In this document: piece by piece, positions 1-10,630 of the stretch
How positions within the stretch are numbered: position 1 is the first letter of the stretch
Layout: every line of letters begins with the position of its first letter
DNA from: Cephalotus follicularis
Lineage: Eukaryota > Streptophyta > Magnoliopsida > Oxalidales > Cephalotaceae
Direction of reading: 5' to 3'
Length of the DNA stretch: 64,000 bases
Assembly: GCA_001972305.1 (NCBI GenBank)
Contig: BDDD01001503.1
Span: 93,678 to 157,677 of the forward strand
The notes under the pieces: model-generated
What the model saw: the letters and a program-made list of their open reading frames with translations, nothing else
Database searches by the model: none
What the model was told of the DNA's origin: nothing
Position numbers and translations under genes: made by a program

Positions 1-846
1 GAGCTTTTGCTGAAGCTTCTCACGAATAAAATGACAATCTACCTCAATATGCTTAGTACGTTCATGAAATACAGGATTTGAGGCAATATGAATAACAGCT
101 TGGTTATCATACCACAACTGTGTAAGAGACAGGTCACCAAACCCAAGTTCACACAATAATTGTCGTATCCACATCAACTCACATGTAACATTAGTCATAG
201 TTCTATACTCTGACTCAGCACTAGAACGTGCAACTACACTCTGTTTCTTGCTTTTCCATGAAACAAGGTTACCTCCAATGAAAACACAATAGCCGGTAGT
301 AGACCTTCTGTCAGAAGCAGACCATACCCGATCAGCATCAGAACAACCTTCAACCCGACGATGACCATGACCACAATATAACAACCCACATCCTGGACTA
401 CCCTTAAGATACCTCAAAATACGAATAACAACATCCCAATGAGATGACCGAGGAGATGATAAGAATTGACAAACCACACTCACAAGAAAAGCAATATCCG
501 AGCGAGTGACAGTTAAATAATTAAGTTTACCCACCAACCTCCGATACTTCTCAAGATCCTCTAATAAATGTCCATTATCTACCATAAGCTTTTGGTTAGG
601 ATCCATTGGAGTTTCAAGAGGTTTGGAACCTAACATCCCAATTTCATCCAATAAATCAAGTACATATTTACGTTGGGACATAAAAATACCTTTGCTTGAC
701 AATTGTACTACTTCAATACCCAAAAAATACTTAACTCGTCCCAAGTCTTTAGTTTGAGATCTCTGTTCAAGGTAAACTTTCAACAACCGAATACCCTCAT
801 GATCATCTCCTGTAATCAAAATGTCATCAAGATAAAACTCAACAAA
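1..846 (-). pseudogene. Ty1/copia reverse transcriptase-RNase H fragment
   Basis: The complement is open across about 280 codons with no stop seen, but has no start because the 5' part of pol is missing. It begins inside the RT palm, with YLDDILIT (about 823-834) as the copia form of the catalytic YxDD box, and runs through the thumb and connection. It ends with the copia RNase H tail, where a HIEVDCHF-REK motif lies at about 15-60. In an intact element this polyprotein copies the genomic RNA and degrades the RNA strand in cytoplasmic particles. The open frame suggests a fairly recent insertion. It lies downstream of the ankyrin gene on the same strand and may sit in one of its introns. It is cut by the window edge on the left and breaks abruptly at about 850. 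Confidence 0.85.
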
Positions 847-892
847 ATCCTCCAAGTATTAGAGTGGATATAGAACACCGAATGATCACTAC

Positions 893-1335
893 TACAATGG
901 ATCTCCAAACAGGTCAACAAGTTAGGACAAATCGTATGGTTGGACTATAAGTTTTATCATGGTATCAGAGTCAGGCAGACGTAATTCTTTCATTTTCACC
1001 GTTATCTCAACATTTGACGTTGCGTGAAGCACTAATGTTCGATTTTTCATAAGGTTTGGTTTTAAGACTGTCATCTCCTTTTCTATTGGCAATTATGTTA
1101 TCTTTTTTATAATATTCTATTTTCCCGTGATGGTTGTTCCATACAAGATCCCCAAACGGGTGTCAACAGGTTGGGATAGATCATAAGGTTGGACTATAAG
1201 TCTTATCATGATTAGGGCCAAACAGACTCAATTATTTCTTTTTCACTGTTATCCCAATATTCGATGTTGTGTGAGGTACTAATCTTCAATTTTTCGTGAA
1301 GCCCGGTGTTAAGACTTTGTTATCTCCTTATTACC
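893..1335. repeat. Diverged direct duplication of about 200 bp
   Basis: Two copies, about 893-1090 and 1137-1335, share the order of several blocks: a CCAAAC-GTCAACA block, GGTTGGACTATAAG, TTATCATG, a TTTTCAC-GTTATC block and a TTAAGACT-TTATCTCC block. The first copy contains TGGTATCAGAG (about 960), resembling an initiator-tRNA-Met primer binding site, but no LTR end abuts it. It is probably decayed retroelement leader or LTR sequence. No gene is seen from 850 to 1840. Confidence 0.5.
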
Positions 1336-1499
1336 ACGTTGCGCTTTAACCCAATATTTGATTATTATCATGAAGGCAGTTGTTTGTTAGTTGTGCATGT
1401 GTTGTTTTATTCCACGTTGCCCATGAAGACGGATGTTGAGATGACACATATCCCACATTGTTTGAGAATAAATGAGCTGACTATTTTAAATAATTGAAA

Positions 1500-1650
1500 G
1501 ACCCCCCAATTATTTTTTTTTATAAAATTTTACCTATAAAAAAATTAGCAAAAAAAAATTATATAGAAAAAAAAAATTCGACCTCATAATTATTTAAAAT
1601 TTTTACTTTGACCCCCCAAATTTTTATGACTTGATCCGTCCCTGTTTCTC
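1500..1650 (-). mobile_element. Possible end of a hAT-like transposon
   Basis: An AT-rich tract with two GACCCCCCAA-type blocks ends near 1646 in a sequence whose complement reads CAGGGACGGATCAAG. That resembles the CAGTGGCGGA-type terminal inverted repeats of plant hAT elements. The partner end was not found, so this is a weak call resting on the terminus alone. Confidence 0.3.
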
Positions 1651-1841
1651 ATAAGCATGCTTTTAAGATAGATTTAATCTTAACATATTTGTTCTTTAAA
1701 ATGGGAATATAATTTAACACCTATTTGGGGGGTTTTCTTTCTCCTTCTTTGTAATGCTTATACTACAAAAAACAAGAGAAGAATGTCAAGGAAAAGAAGC
1801 GAAATAATATAAAGTCAAGATCAAAGGGTAGATATACTAAC

Positions 1842-3583
1842 AAGAATAAATGAACCTTTGCCAGAAAGTCAATCGACAGCCACTTGGGAATGCAGTAGGA
1901 ACGTATGCTAATGCAACAACAGGGCTGCTCCATTCTTTGTTTGGAACCATAGTCAAATGTGGCCCACGCCTGAGCAGATCCAAAGCGAAATCTTGTACAG
2001 TATTATGCCAACAAACAATATGAAAGATGAGTAACTATGATAAGATATCAAAGCTCATTGAAAAGATAATGATACCATCGTCTATATTAGAACAACTAGA
2101 TTAGTTATGCTTACCAAACATTCTTAAACTGATAAAGTAAGAAAGGACTAGAGATCCATGGCTGCCATTTTCTGAGAGTAGGAAGTCAATCGGAGTGACG
2201 GAGTAAAGATAGCGAATCATATTTTGATGGGCTGCATAACGTAATGCCATCACAAGTGGGATGTGTCCTCTCTTGTCAGGGGCAACAACCAATTCTTCAT
2301 TTTTTCTTACAATGCATTTTGCAATTTCCGTCCTTCCATACATAGCAGCAATTCCAAGAGCCGTAAGACCTTCAGTATCCCTAATTTCTATGTCCTGTTC
2401 TGACATTAGCTCCACCAAGTTCTCCACAATCTTCACATGTCCAGCAATGATTGCAAGATGAAGAAGAGTTTCACCATAAATCGAGACTTTTGCAGTTATT
2501 GCATCTGGGTATACATAAAGGATGTGTCTCACAAGATCCCAATCAGCTCTATTTATAGCCACGTGCAGGGGCTTAAATTGAGAATAATCCACATTGTTAG
2601 TACCTGCAAATTAAATTCATTTCTTCAAAATTATTTTCTTCGCTAGTTTTGACTAGATACCAATACCATTCCTGTTATTTACAATGTTAATTTATTTTGA
2701 AAATTCTCCTACATATAGCTTTCTTGGTTTCAATTACTGCTGTATTTGCTGCCTTGCAATGTAGGCAATTACCAAAGCTATAGACATGATCAGAGACATC
2801 ACCTTGGTTGGCAGTCGCTCGCTGAGGTTGGAGATTGGACGAATCACCTTGACTAAGTGTCGGTGCTTGCAATTCCTGTACTTTACTCTGTTGATTTGTA
2901 ATTGTTGCTGGTAACTGGTGCTCCTCCACCTTGGCAGCTGGTTGACCTGACTCATCCACAGTTGTTGGTTCATATATTTTAGCTAAAGCATTCCAGGCAT
3001 CTTTGGCTGAAGTTATCTCCCCTATCTCAGAAATTAGGTTGGGTTCACATGAATTCTGCATTGCAAGTAAGGCTGCGGCATTTTTCTTTCTCCAATTCCT
3101 GATATCGGCTTCTGAATCCTCTGCTTTGCGCTCTGAACTTGCTTCTATAATATCCCAAAGATCTTGAGCCAGCAAATAATTTTTCATGCAAACACTCCAG
3201 TTTTTGTAGTTATCTCTTGCAATTGCAACATCCTTATAACTTGTTGAACTTTGGATCGTAGTGGATCTGTCAAAACTCCTATAAAATACCCATGATTACA
3301 CGAGTCTTAAATGTCTTATAATTTAAAATTCTGAAGAATCCTTAATAGATATGAATGAATAGTTTGTTTTTTGTCTCCAAACAAAACTAATAGTGATGTA
3401 AATAAGGTTACGTTATGTAGGCAAGCTAAAATACGATGTAGCATACAATTATATATCTATGCTTCTTTTTGTTACATTCAGTAACTAAAATGGAATTTAG
3501 TGCTGCAGATTCAACAAAATTCAAGCACAGATCAAGAAGCTTTACCTGAGGATGTGAGATACTGGAGAGGAGCATAACGCCAT
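1842..3583 (-). CDS. Ankyrin-repeat protein (ITN1-like) with a Gag-like N-terminal region, 3' end missing
   Basis: Four exons are inferred on the complement: 3583-3546 (ATG), 3278-2713, 2603-2115 and 1991-1842. Each boundary has GT..AG and the phases agree (2, 1, 1, then 1 at the last donor, GTTAGT at 1841). Residues about 36-110 (NYKNWSVCMKNYLLAQDLWDII, then AWNALAKIYEP) resemble the UBN2/DUF4219 Gag-like region of copia elements, as in many plant ankyrin proteins. Residues about 205-370 hold ankyrin repeats (KPLHVAINRADWDLVRHIL, ETLLHLAIIAGHVKIVENL, GLTALGIAAMYGRTEIAKCI). After the last visible splice comes ALDLLRRGP and FWQRFIYS, the usual lead-in to the membrane-bound PGG domain. That C-terminal domain is absent here: it is either beyond the left edge, past the copia fragment, or lost. 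Family members are plasma-membrane proteins linked to stress and defence signalling; the role of this copy is unknown. Confidence 0.75.
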
Positions 3584-4117
3584 TTTGGAAAGCACCAGTA
3601 GTGTTATAATCTGCGTGCCAGTTTTAGAACTATTAATATGCATGTCATCTTGAACAATACAATTGGCAGTTAACTTAATTCGTTCAGATCATTGTTGTGT
3701 CTTTCACAATGGAATGACGAGTCTTCACTCCTTGTTTATAGCTAACCAAGAGTGAGCCGATAAGAGAACGGACACATACACATTGTTCCAACATACTCGA
3801 GGGAGAAAAGAGAAGCTTGCTAACAGCAAATCATAAAAATGGTCAAATCGGTAGCTATCAATTGAACTAAAGATGCATCCTGGATTATTAAAAATACCCA
3901 AAGTTTGAGGGTGTGGCTTTGCTATAGCCATAGATTGTGCATGTTAAGAAAGCTAGTTATTTAGGTATATGTATGGTAAGGTATGCAGGTTGAATCATAT
4001 AACAGAGAGTTTTAATTAGATAAAAATGTAAATGAAGAACATATGGGATCTGTGTTGACATGATCGTCAAGAATGCTGACCTCCCCCAAAGTGACACCAA
4101 GAAATTTGTAAAAGAAA
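3584..4117 (-). promoter_or_regulatory. 5' flank of the ankyrin gene with a possible TATA box
   Basis: No coding sequence is visible. On the complement GCTATAAACAAG at 3742-3731 lies about 150 bases upstream of the inferred ATG at 3583, a plausible distance for a TATA box plus a short leader. No other element was recognised. Confidence 0.35.
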
Positions 4118-4989
4118 GAGTAAATAAAACTTTAATCCTTCAGTTTTGATCGTTTTTTCAAACTAGTCCACTAGTTTAAAAAACTAACCAATTAATTCTG
4201 AATTTTCACTTCACCTATCAATTTAATTCATTTTAATAATTTTTTAAGCAAAATAACCGAAAACGTTAATAAAATATTATACACTAATCAGATGATTGTT
4301 ATAAAGTACACTTAATGCTAAAATGCCAATTTTTCAAGATATTTAACTTCATCGATGAATTAAATTATAAAGTTTGTAAAACAATTTGTGACACCCGGAA
4401 TTTTATAATATAAAAGAATGTCTGTTGAACTGGGCCGAATGTTAGGCGGAATTGTTTAAAGAAGAAATTGTGCTAAAATGGTATTAATATTGATATTTAA
4501 GCTTTAAATGTGTTATTGTTATTGGGCCAAATGTTATAAGTAGAGAAAGGGAAGGCTTGGGCCGAATTTGGCCCAAGGAAGAGGAAGTGATATTGGGCTG
4601 AAATTGTGTTTAAAAAGGAGAGGAAACGATGCTAGTAGACCAATGCAAATTATCAGCCCAATTTAGTGAAGAAAAGGATAGAATTGTGTAGTGTATTCTA
4701 GAGCCTTCTTTGGCTGTCTATAAAAAGGAGAAAGGAGTGAATTAGATGGCTGCTGATAATTTGGGAGAGAAAGAGACGGGTAAAACTACCAGGGAAGACT
4801 GTTAGAGGAATAAGGGACAATAACTAAGAATGGAGCAGAGCAAAGGAGAGCATAATCATTCATCGGCGGATTCCAGGTAGGATCTACTTCCTGCTCAGCC
4901 TTTACTGTCTGTGGGTATTGTTTATGAATTGTTATTGTTTATGCTGGAATTAGAGAATGATAGGAATGATGCCTAAGTGTTATATGCAT

Positions 4990-6180
4990 ATATACGTACT
5001 GTGTGCCATGGTGTCACGCCTAAGCAGTACGTCACGTATGCGTATATGCCATGCGCCCAAGTTAGCGCCTGACTACACAAGTACCGAGCATGTCGTGCGT
5101 TACCATGTTACGCATCTGAGCATGGCTTCCATATGCCAACGTGCCGAGCATGCATCTCGGCATCCATGCGCTTGAACAGTGCGCTCACCGCATGACTGAC
5201 GTGCCGAGCTCTCCATTGTAGACGTCCTGAGCGTGCGTCTACCGCATGCCCGACGTCTCGAGCTCTCCACTATATGCGCACCAAGCACGTAAGGCGCCGA
5301 CCATTATCATGCAATGGCGCCAAACTATCCACAGTGAACACCTGAGGAACCAAGCAGGTGTCTGAGCATGCATGGAAAGTGACCGAGCTCGCCATGCTAT
5401 GCGTCTGAGCGTAGCATAGCGCCAGAGCACGCCTTGTGCCGATGTGCCATGCGCCGAGGTGCCATTGCGCCGAGGTGTGCCAACCATGGCCTTCCACTGC
5501 CAAGGTGCCGAGGATGCGCCGAGGAAGCGCCCTGTCGTGCATGCGCTGAGGATGCGTCCGACGACAAGCGTCCGAGGATGCGTCAGTGTGTCGCATACAT
5601 CCCGAGCTCCCTGGCTAAGTGTCAAGCTCAACACTGAGGTGCACCGAGCTTGCCAAGTGCTGAGCACCAAGTGCCGAGCTCTACACCATGAATGTCCGAG
5701 GAGCCATGCGCCGAGGTGCCATGGTGCCGAGGATGCAAGGCGCCGAGCTCTCCTCTGCCAAGCGTCCAAGGATCCAACCATGGTCTTCCACTGCCATGGT
5801 GCCGAGGATGCCATTATGCCATGGCGCCCAAGAAAGCTATGCATGCGCCTGAGCTCGCTTCATATAGGCATCCAAGAAGAAAAGGTGCGCAAGTGAGGAA
5901 ATGCATGTGTCCGAGATGGCGCTCGTGCGTGGCATGCATGCGTCCCAAGCATGCATGCGTTTAAAATACTGAGATGACGTCTAAGTGTGCATGGCCAACT
6001 CCTGCATGCATTCCTAATATTCTACACGTGCGCCCAAGTGCCGAGATGACATTTAAGCACACCATGCATGCGTCCGAGCATGCATGTGCCCAAGCTACGC
6101 GTCACAGTACTCTTGCATGTGTCCAGAGCATGCAAGATACGCAACAAACAGTGCCCTGCATGCGCCTAGCATGGGCTTTT
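4990..6180 (+). repeat. GC-rich degenerate motif array inside the solo LTR
   Basis: About 1.2 kb is made of short irregularly spaced repeats, mainly TGCCGAG(C/G) with CTCTCC, GCCATG(G/C) and ATGCATGCG-TCC variants, CpG-rich against AT-rich flanks. Several open frames cross it on both strands, but they translate to low-complexity Cys/Arg/His/Ala-rich strings unlike any family and are by-products of the repeat. It lies downstream of the LTR TATA box, so it would be transcribed as leader. Confidence 0.75.
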
Positions 6181-6608
6181 GAAAATTTTTTTTTTTTTTT
6201 TGGAAAGTTCAGTATATATTAATGTAATTTAGATAAAGGGGGTCTTTATGCCTTCCCTTGTACAGAGGCTAGAATGTCACAAAAGCCAACGCTTACAATC
6301 CCATCCCAAAAACAGAGACAAAACGTGACTATCTCTTGCACTTTCTTTCTATCTCTATCTAATTACAGAAGAATTAGAAACCAAAACAGCTATCATTCTC
6401 AAACTGCACATGAACTCTACAGAGACCAGGGACCTAAAAACTAAACAAAACAGTGCAGCCCAAGAGGGGCACATCAAGCCCAAAGCATAAATGGGCACCT
6501 GCATCCAAATGACCCCCACAGTTCAAGCAGTACCCAGCCAAAATCCTTCATCCGCTTCAGTACACAGCGCCATCAACAAAACACAATCCTCCCATTCCAC
6601 AGCCATGA

Positions 6609-7785
6609 TCAACGCCTTCCATTGCCAAGCCGTGCGCCACCCAACCCCGAGCCATAGCCAGAGCATGGTCGAAAAATATTCTCCTCAATCTCCCAATTGT
6701 CCACGATGGACCTGTTGGTGGGAGTGTCTATAATGCTCATACACATGGCGGCCTTCCTTGCTATATATGAAGTGATGCGAGCTAGCAAAACACTAGGGGA
6801 GGCCGCAGATTGCCTGAAAATAATATTGTTTCTCTCCCTCCAACAGTGGTAAACTGACGCTGCAAGCCCTGCTCTTCTCATCCACAAGTGGAACTGATTT
6901 CCTATAGAGTGATCCAAAGCCCATGTAACAATGTTTTCCCAGTTCCAAGCAGCAGGGAAAGGACAATTGTTAAGATGTAACACTTTACTCCAAATACTCT
7001 TGGTGGATGGACACTGGAAAAAGAGATGGTCTATTGATTCTTGTTGCCCGCATCCAAAAGGACATAGACTGCTCTGAACAATACCGAGTCTGTGGAGTTT
7101 GTCCCGTGCGAAGTGAGCCTTGCGGAAGGTGAGCCACAAACAGAAGGCATGCCTTGGAATGGCGCCACTGAACCAAACAATCTTGCCCCATGGAACCAGA
7201 GGGACAGCCAATCTAGTGGACTCCCATGCCAGTTTGAAAGAGAACGCCCTTCCCACCCTACGCCAGCCAATAGCATCCCTCTGCCCAATTTGACTGTCAG
7301 AGCACGCAGCAACTATATTCCTCAGCTGCCACACATGAGCTGGCCAATTCCATCTCGCATCCTGGATTACCTCTGATAGTGTGGTATCGCGTGGCAACCC
7401 CGAGTTATAGATGGCCCTATTCCCTACCCTCACAAACAAAGGACAGTTTTGGAACCAGGGATCGTGCCAAAGGGACCATGTAGAATTGCGTCCAATGGTA
7501 TATACCAGGTTAGCTGAGACAGGTGTACGGAGTTTCAGGATGCGTTTCCAAGTGACGGATAAAGACTGCTTCCATTCAATCTGCCAGAAAGATCGACCCT
7601 TGAGAATTTCATCTTTACACCATCTTACCCACAAAGAGAGCCTATCCGTTAGAATGTCCCATATTAATCTCATCACTGCTGCTTTGTTGCAATCCGCAAC
7701 CCTTCTCAACCCAAGGCCCCCTTCAACCTTAGGTTTACAAACCTGTGACCAAGAGACTTTTGATCGTTTTTTGCCTCTAGCTCCT
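6609..7785 (-). pseudogene. LINE polyprotein, C-terminal zf-RVT part
   Basis: This is the same reading frame as the RT at 7789-9239, separated from it by one in-frame TGA (about 7786-7788) where the family usually has Trp (FL-stop-AGARGKK). It continues with the conserved WSLWHDPWF block. Near its C-terminus is the zinc-binding domain of plant LINEs: CPFGCGQQESIDHLFFQCP, a Cys-Cys-His-Cys pattern, followed by WRERNNIIF. The domain follows RT in plant L1 elements and is thought to help RNA binding. The single stop makes the copy non-functional. Confidence 0.8.
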
Positions 7786-7788
7786 GCT

Positions 7789-9239
7789 CAGAGAAAACCT
7801 CTCATGATTTTCTCACATTCCTGCATGGTCTCTTTAGGAAGGACCGCATTGTGAATCCAGAAATTTTGGATACCGGAAAGGGTGGCTTGAATAAGCTGCA
7901 ACCGGCCTGCGAAGGATAGGCATTTGCTGGTCCATGTATTGATCTTGTCAACCAACTTCAACGTAAGGCATTTACAATCCATGGCTGATAGTCTCCCAGA
8001 GACAAGTGGGAGGCCAAGATATCTGAGCGGCAAAGTGCCAACCTGCATACTTAAGGCTCTACAAATCTGATCCCTGGTGCTGCTTGGGGTGTTACCAAAA
8101 ACAACAGAGCATTTGTTAATGTTTAAAGACATACCAGCAGCTTCCAAAAAGCGATTCAGACCTTCAAGAAGAAGCTTAACAGATAGTACATCAGACTGGG
8201 AAAAGAAGAGAATATCATCAACAAACATTAAATGAGTAACACCCGCCCTTTTGCATCTGGGGTGGAACCGAAAGCCAGCCGACTCAGAAGCAGCTTTAAG
8301 GGAACTAGATAGGGCATCCATGGCAAGGACAAAGAGGAAGGGTGATAACGGATCACCCTGTCTAAGTCCTCGTTTGCCTTCAAAGAAGCCACATAAGCCA
8401 CCATTCACTGCCACAGAGAAGGAGGGAGAGGTGATACATGTTTTGATCCACAACACAAAATTATCAGGGCACTCGATGGTATTCAACAGGAGGAGAATGA
8501 AGTCCCAACTAATGGAGTCGTATGCTTTGTGTATATCCGTTTTGATCGAGCATCTCGGAATACCCCCTTTCTGTTCATATCCCCTGAGGAGCTCCTGAGC
8601 AATAAGAACGTTATCCCTAATAGCTCTCCCTCGGATAAAACCCGCTTGTGCAATATCAACAAAGTCAGCAAGAATCAGTTTGAGCCTTCCCGCAATGAAC
8701 TTGGACAGCACTTTATAGAGGAAGTTGCAGCAGGCAATGGGTCTATAGTCATTGATGCAGTTTGTGTTCTTCTGTTTGGGAACAAGGGAAATAATGGTAG
8801 CGTTTAGACCCTTTGGCATATATGGATGATCGAAGAAGAATCTGCAAGCAGCTATCAAATCCTTTCCCACTATCCCCCAGACTGATCTGAAAAAGAAGCA
8901 ATTAAAGCCATCCGGACCCGGCGCTTTTTCAGGGTGGAGAGCCCAGAATGCATCCCTGATTTCTTCATCTGTTATTCCCCTGCCCAACAAAACTTTTTGT
9001 GCCTCCGATAGCTTCTTCGAGTAGTCGAGATTAGAGACGGCGTGAGGAGCCTGCACTCCCAGGAATTCTCTAAAGTGTTCCACAGCCACCTGCTCAACCT
9101 CTGCCTGTGTGCAAGCCCAACTGCCATCTGACTTTAGCAATCTGTCAATGTGATTTCTGTGGTGTAGGGAAGCAACAGATCGGTGAAAGAATTTTGAGTT
9201 GGAATCTCCAAGCTTGAGCCAAGTAATGCGGGATTGATA
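7789..9239 (-). pseudogene. LINE reverse transcriptase domain
   Basis: The reading begins at the truncated edge (ITWLKLGDSNSKFFHR, about 9228-9180) and covers the non-LTR RT domain. Recognisable blocks are YRPIACCN, AGFIRGRAIRDNV (fingers), the GLRQGDPLSPFLF turn, and the catalytic FVDDILFF box, the LINE version of YxDD. It ends at an in-frame TGA before the zf-RVT part. LINE RT copies its own RNA directly onto a nicked chromosome end in the nucleus. The endonuclease that would make the nick is absent. Confidence 0.85.
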
Positions 9240-9369
9240 TTAAATATTAAGGAAAGCTATTGTGATAATGAAGGGATTAATAGTAAATGACTGTAGTATA
9301 AAGTAATAAGGCAGACTAAGTGTATTATTGTCAGACCTCTTAAGGACCCGAGCTCCCAGCTCTAGTCCA

Positions 9370-9620
9370 ATAAATGCTAGTGTATTGTAATGTAGTGTAA
9401 TACTGTAATGTAGTATAGAGTAGTGTAATATAATGTAATATAATGCAATGTAATGTACCGGGTCACCAGTGAGCTGAACCAGAAAGTGTAGTGTAATGTA
9501 CTGGGTCACCACTGAGCTGAACCAGAAAGTGCAGTGCAATGTACGGGGTCACTGACTGAGCTGAACCAGAATTGGGTCACCGACCGAGTTGAACCTGAAA
9601 GTGAATGAATGTTACTGTAT
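9370..9620 (+). repeat. Tandem repeats in the distal LTR
   Basis: At about 9450-9600 a unit of roughly 45 bp is repeated about four times with mismatches; its core is GGGTCACC-GAGCTGAACCAGAA. The preceding 9370-9450 is a simple TGTAATRTA-type tract. Both lie between the LINE and the end of the solo LTR. No coding function is suggested. Confidence 0.7.
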
Positions 9621-10630
9621 AGCGTAATGTCAAGTGTAACTGCTAAGGTCTGACTAAGGGCAATGTAATTGTGAATGTACCTCTCATCTGCCTTTAACGC
9701 CTAAAGCGCGTATATGCTCTTCCTCAAGCCGAGGAGTTCGAGGAACCAAGTCTGTCTAAGGAATGTATTATTGCCCACCACGGCTTGCTAGCCTATAACG
9801 TCTGGAACGCGTTCTCTGCTCCTCCCTAAGCGAGGCAAGCCGAGGAGTGATACTAGTGACTGTAATGAATGGATGGAATGTGTGAATAATTATTAATGAT
9901 TTTAGAATGGTATGGATGCCTGTGTTGTATTGTTAAACTGTTATTGCATCTCTCATTTGCATTGCACATGCTTGCTGCATCTACATTTCATAAATGCATG
10001 GTGGTAGTTCCTACACGACCAGTGGTCCCTGACCCATTGCATGGTAATGTAATGGGTCAGGTACAGGTGAAGCTTCGCAGCAAGTTGAGGATTGAAGCCC
10101 CGGGTGAGTCTCCTCCCTCTTATTGCAGTTCGACGACCCAAGAGTTAAAGATGGTTTTGTATATTTTTTTATGACATGCCAGTCTGTGGCAGAGCTTTAT
10201 TGCTATCTGTATTGTATAACTGGGTTTTATCCACTCAAGTCATAATTTATTGAATTATTCCGCATGCATTATTATATTGTTAAATGTTTTAAATTTATTC
10301 CACTGAATATTGGTAATGAATGGTACTATTGTAACGCACTAAGCATTGGGGGCCCACCCTTGGGGTTTGGGGCGTTACACAATTTGTATGAGAAAAAAGA
10401 GGTGAAAGCAACGTTAAATATCTGGAAAAAAAAATACTATTTTAACATTAAAAATGTTCTTTAACCCTCATATGACTAATACGTTATTTTATTAACGATT
10501 TCTATTATTTTAGTAAAAAAATATTAAAACAGACTAAATTATTGAATAGATTAAAAATTTAGAATTAGTTTTTTAGTTTTGTAAACTAGTACTTATTATT
10601 AAAACAGAGGAACTAAATTGTTATTTACTC

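Larger units (their letters stand above)
6186..9239 (-). mobile_element. 5'-truncated L1-type LINE
   Basis: On the complement the element ends in a run of 16 A (T-run at 6186-6201), the tail left by target-primed reverse transcription. Its coding part holds a non-LTR RT followed by a C-terminal zf-RVT domain. The 5' part, with the first ORF and the apurinic endonuclease, is missing, as is usual for LINE copies. No target duplication could be recognised. It interrupts the LTR at 4387-10379 and is therefore younger than it. Confidence 0.85.
4387..10379 (+). mobile_element. Solo LTR of a gypsy-type element (about 2.9 kb without its nested LINE)
   Basis: It starts TGTGACACCC and ends GGGGCGTTACA, the TG..CA termini usual for large plant gypsy LTRs. 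It is flanked by the same 5-bp duplication, CAATT (4382-4386 and 10380-10384), and has no internal region, so it is a solo LTR left by LTR-LTR recombination. A TATA box (TATAAAAAGG, 4719-4728) lies in the first part, giving + orientation. A long tract of degenerate GC-rich motifs follows at about 4990-6170. The LINE at 6186-9239 interrupts it. Confidence 0.85.
4118..10630. mobile_element. Long-TIR foldback (MITE-like) element split by a later LTR insertion
   Basis: The left arm starts with GAGTAAATAAAACTTTAATCC at 4118 and the right arm ends at 10630 with TTTACTC; the two are reverse complements over roughly 150-200 bases with mismatches. Shared blocks include AACTAGT, AAAAAACTAA and AACGTTAATAAAATA. 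Without the LTR insertion at 4387-10379 the element is only about 520 bp, a typical MITE size. It encodes nothing itself. A clear target duplication was not seen because the right flank is an A-run. Confidence 0.6.

Noticed and set aside
955-975. Primer binding site with an LTR to its left
   Set aside because: TGGTATCAGAG is present, but no LTR end, partner LTR or gag lies next to it.
5100-6222. Cys/Arg/His-rich open frames on both strands
   Set aside because: Low-complexity translations of the GCCGAG motif tract, overlapping on all frames, with no family resemblance.
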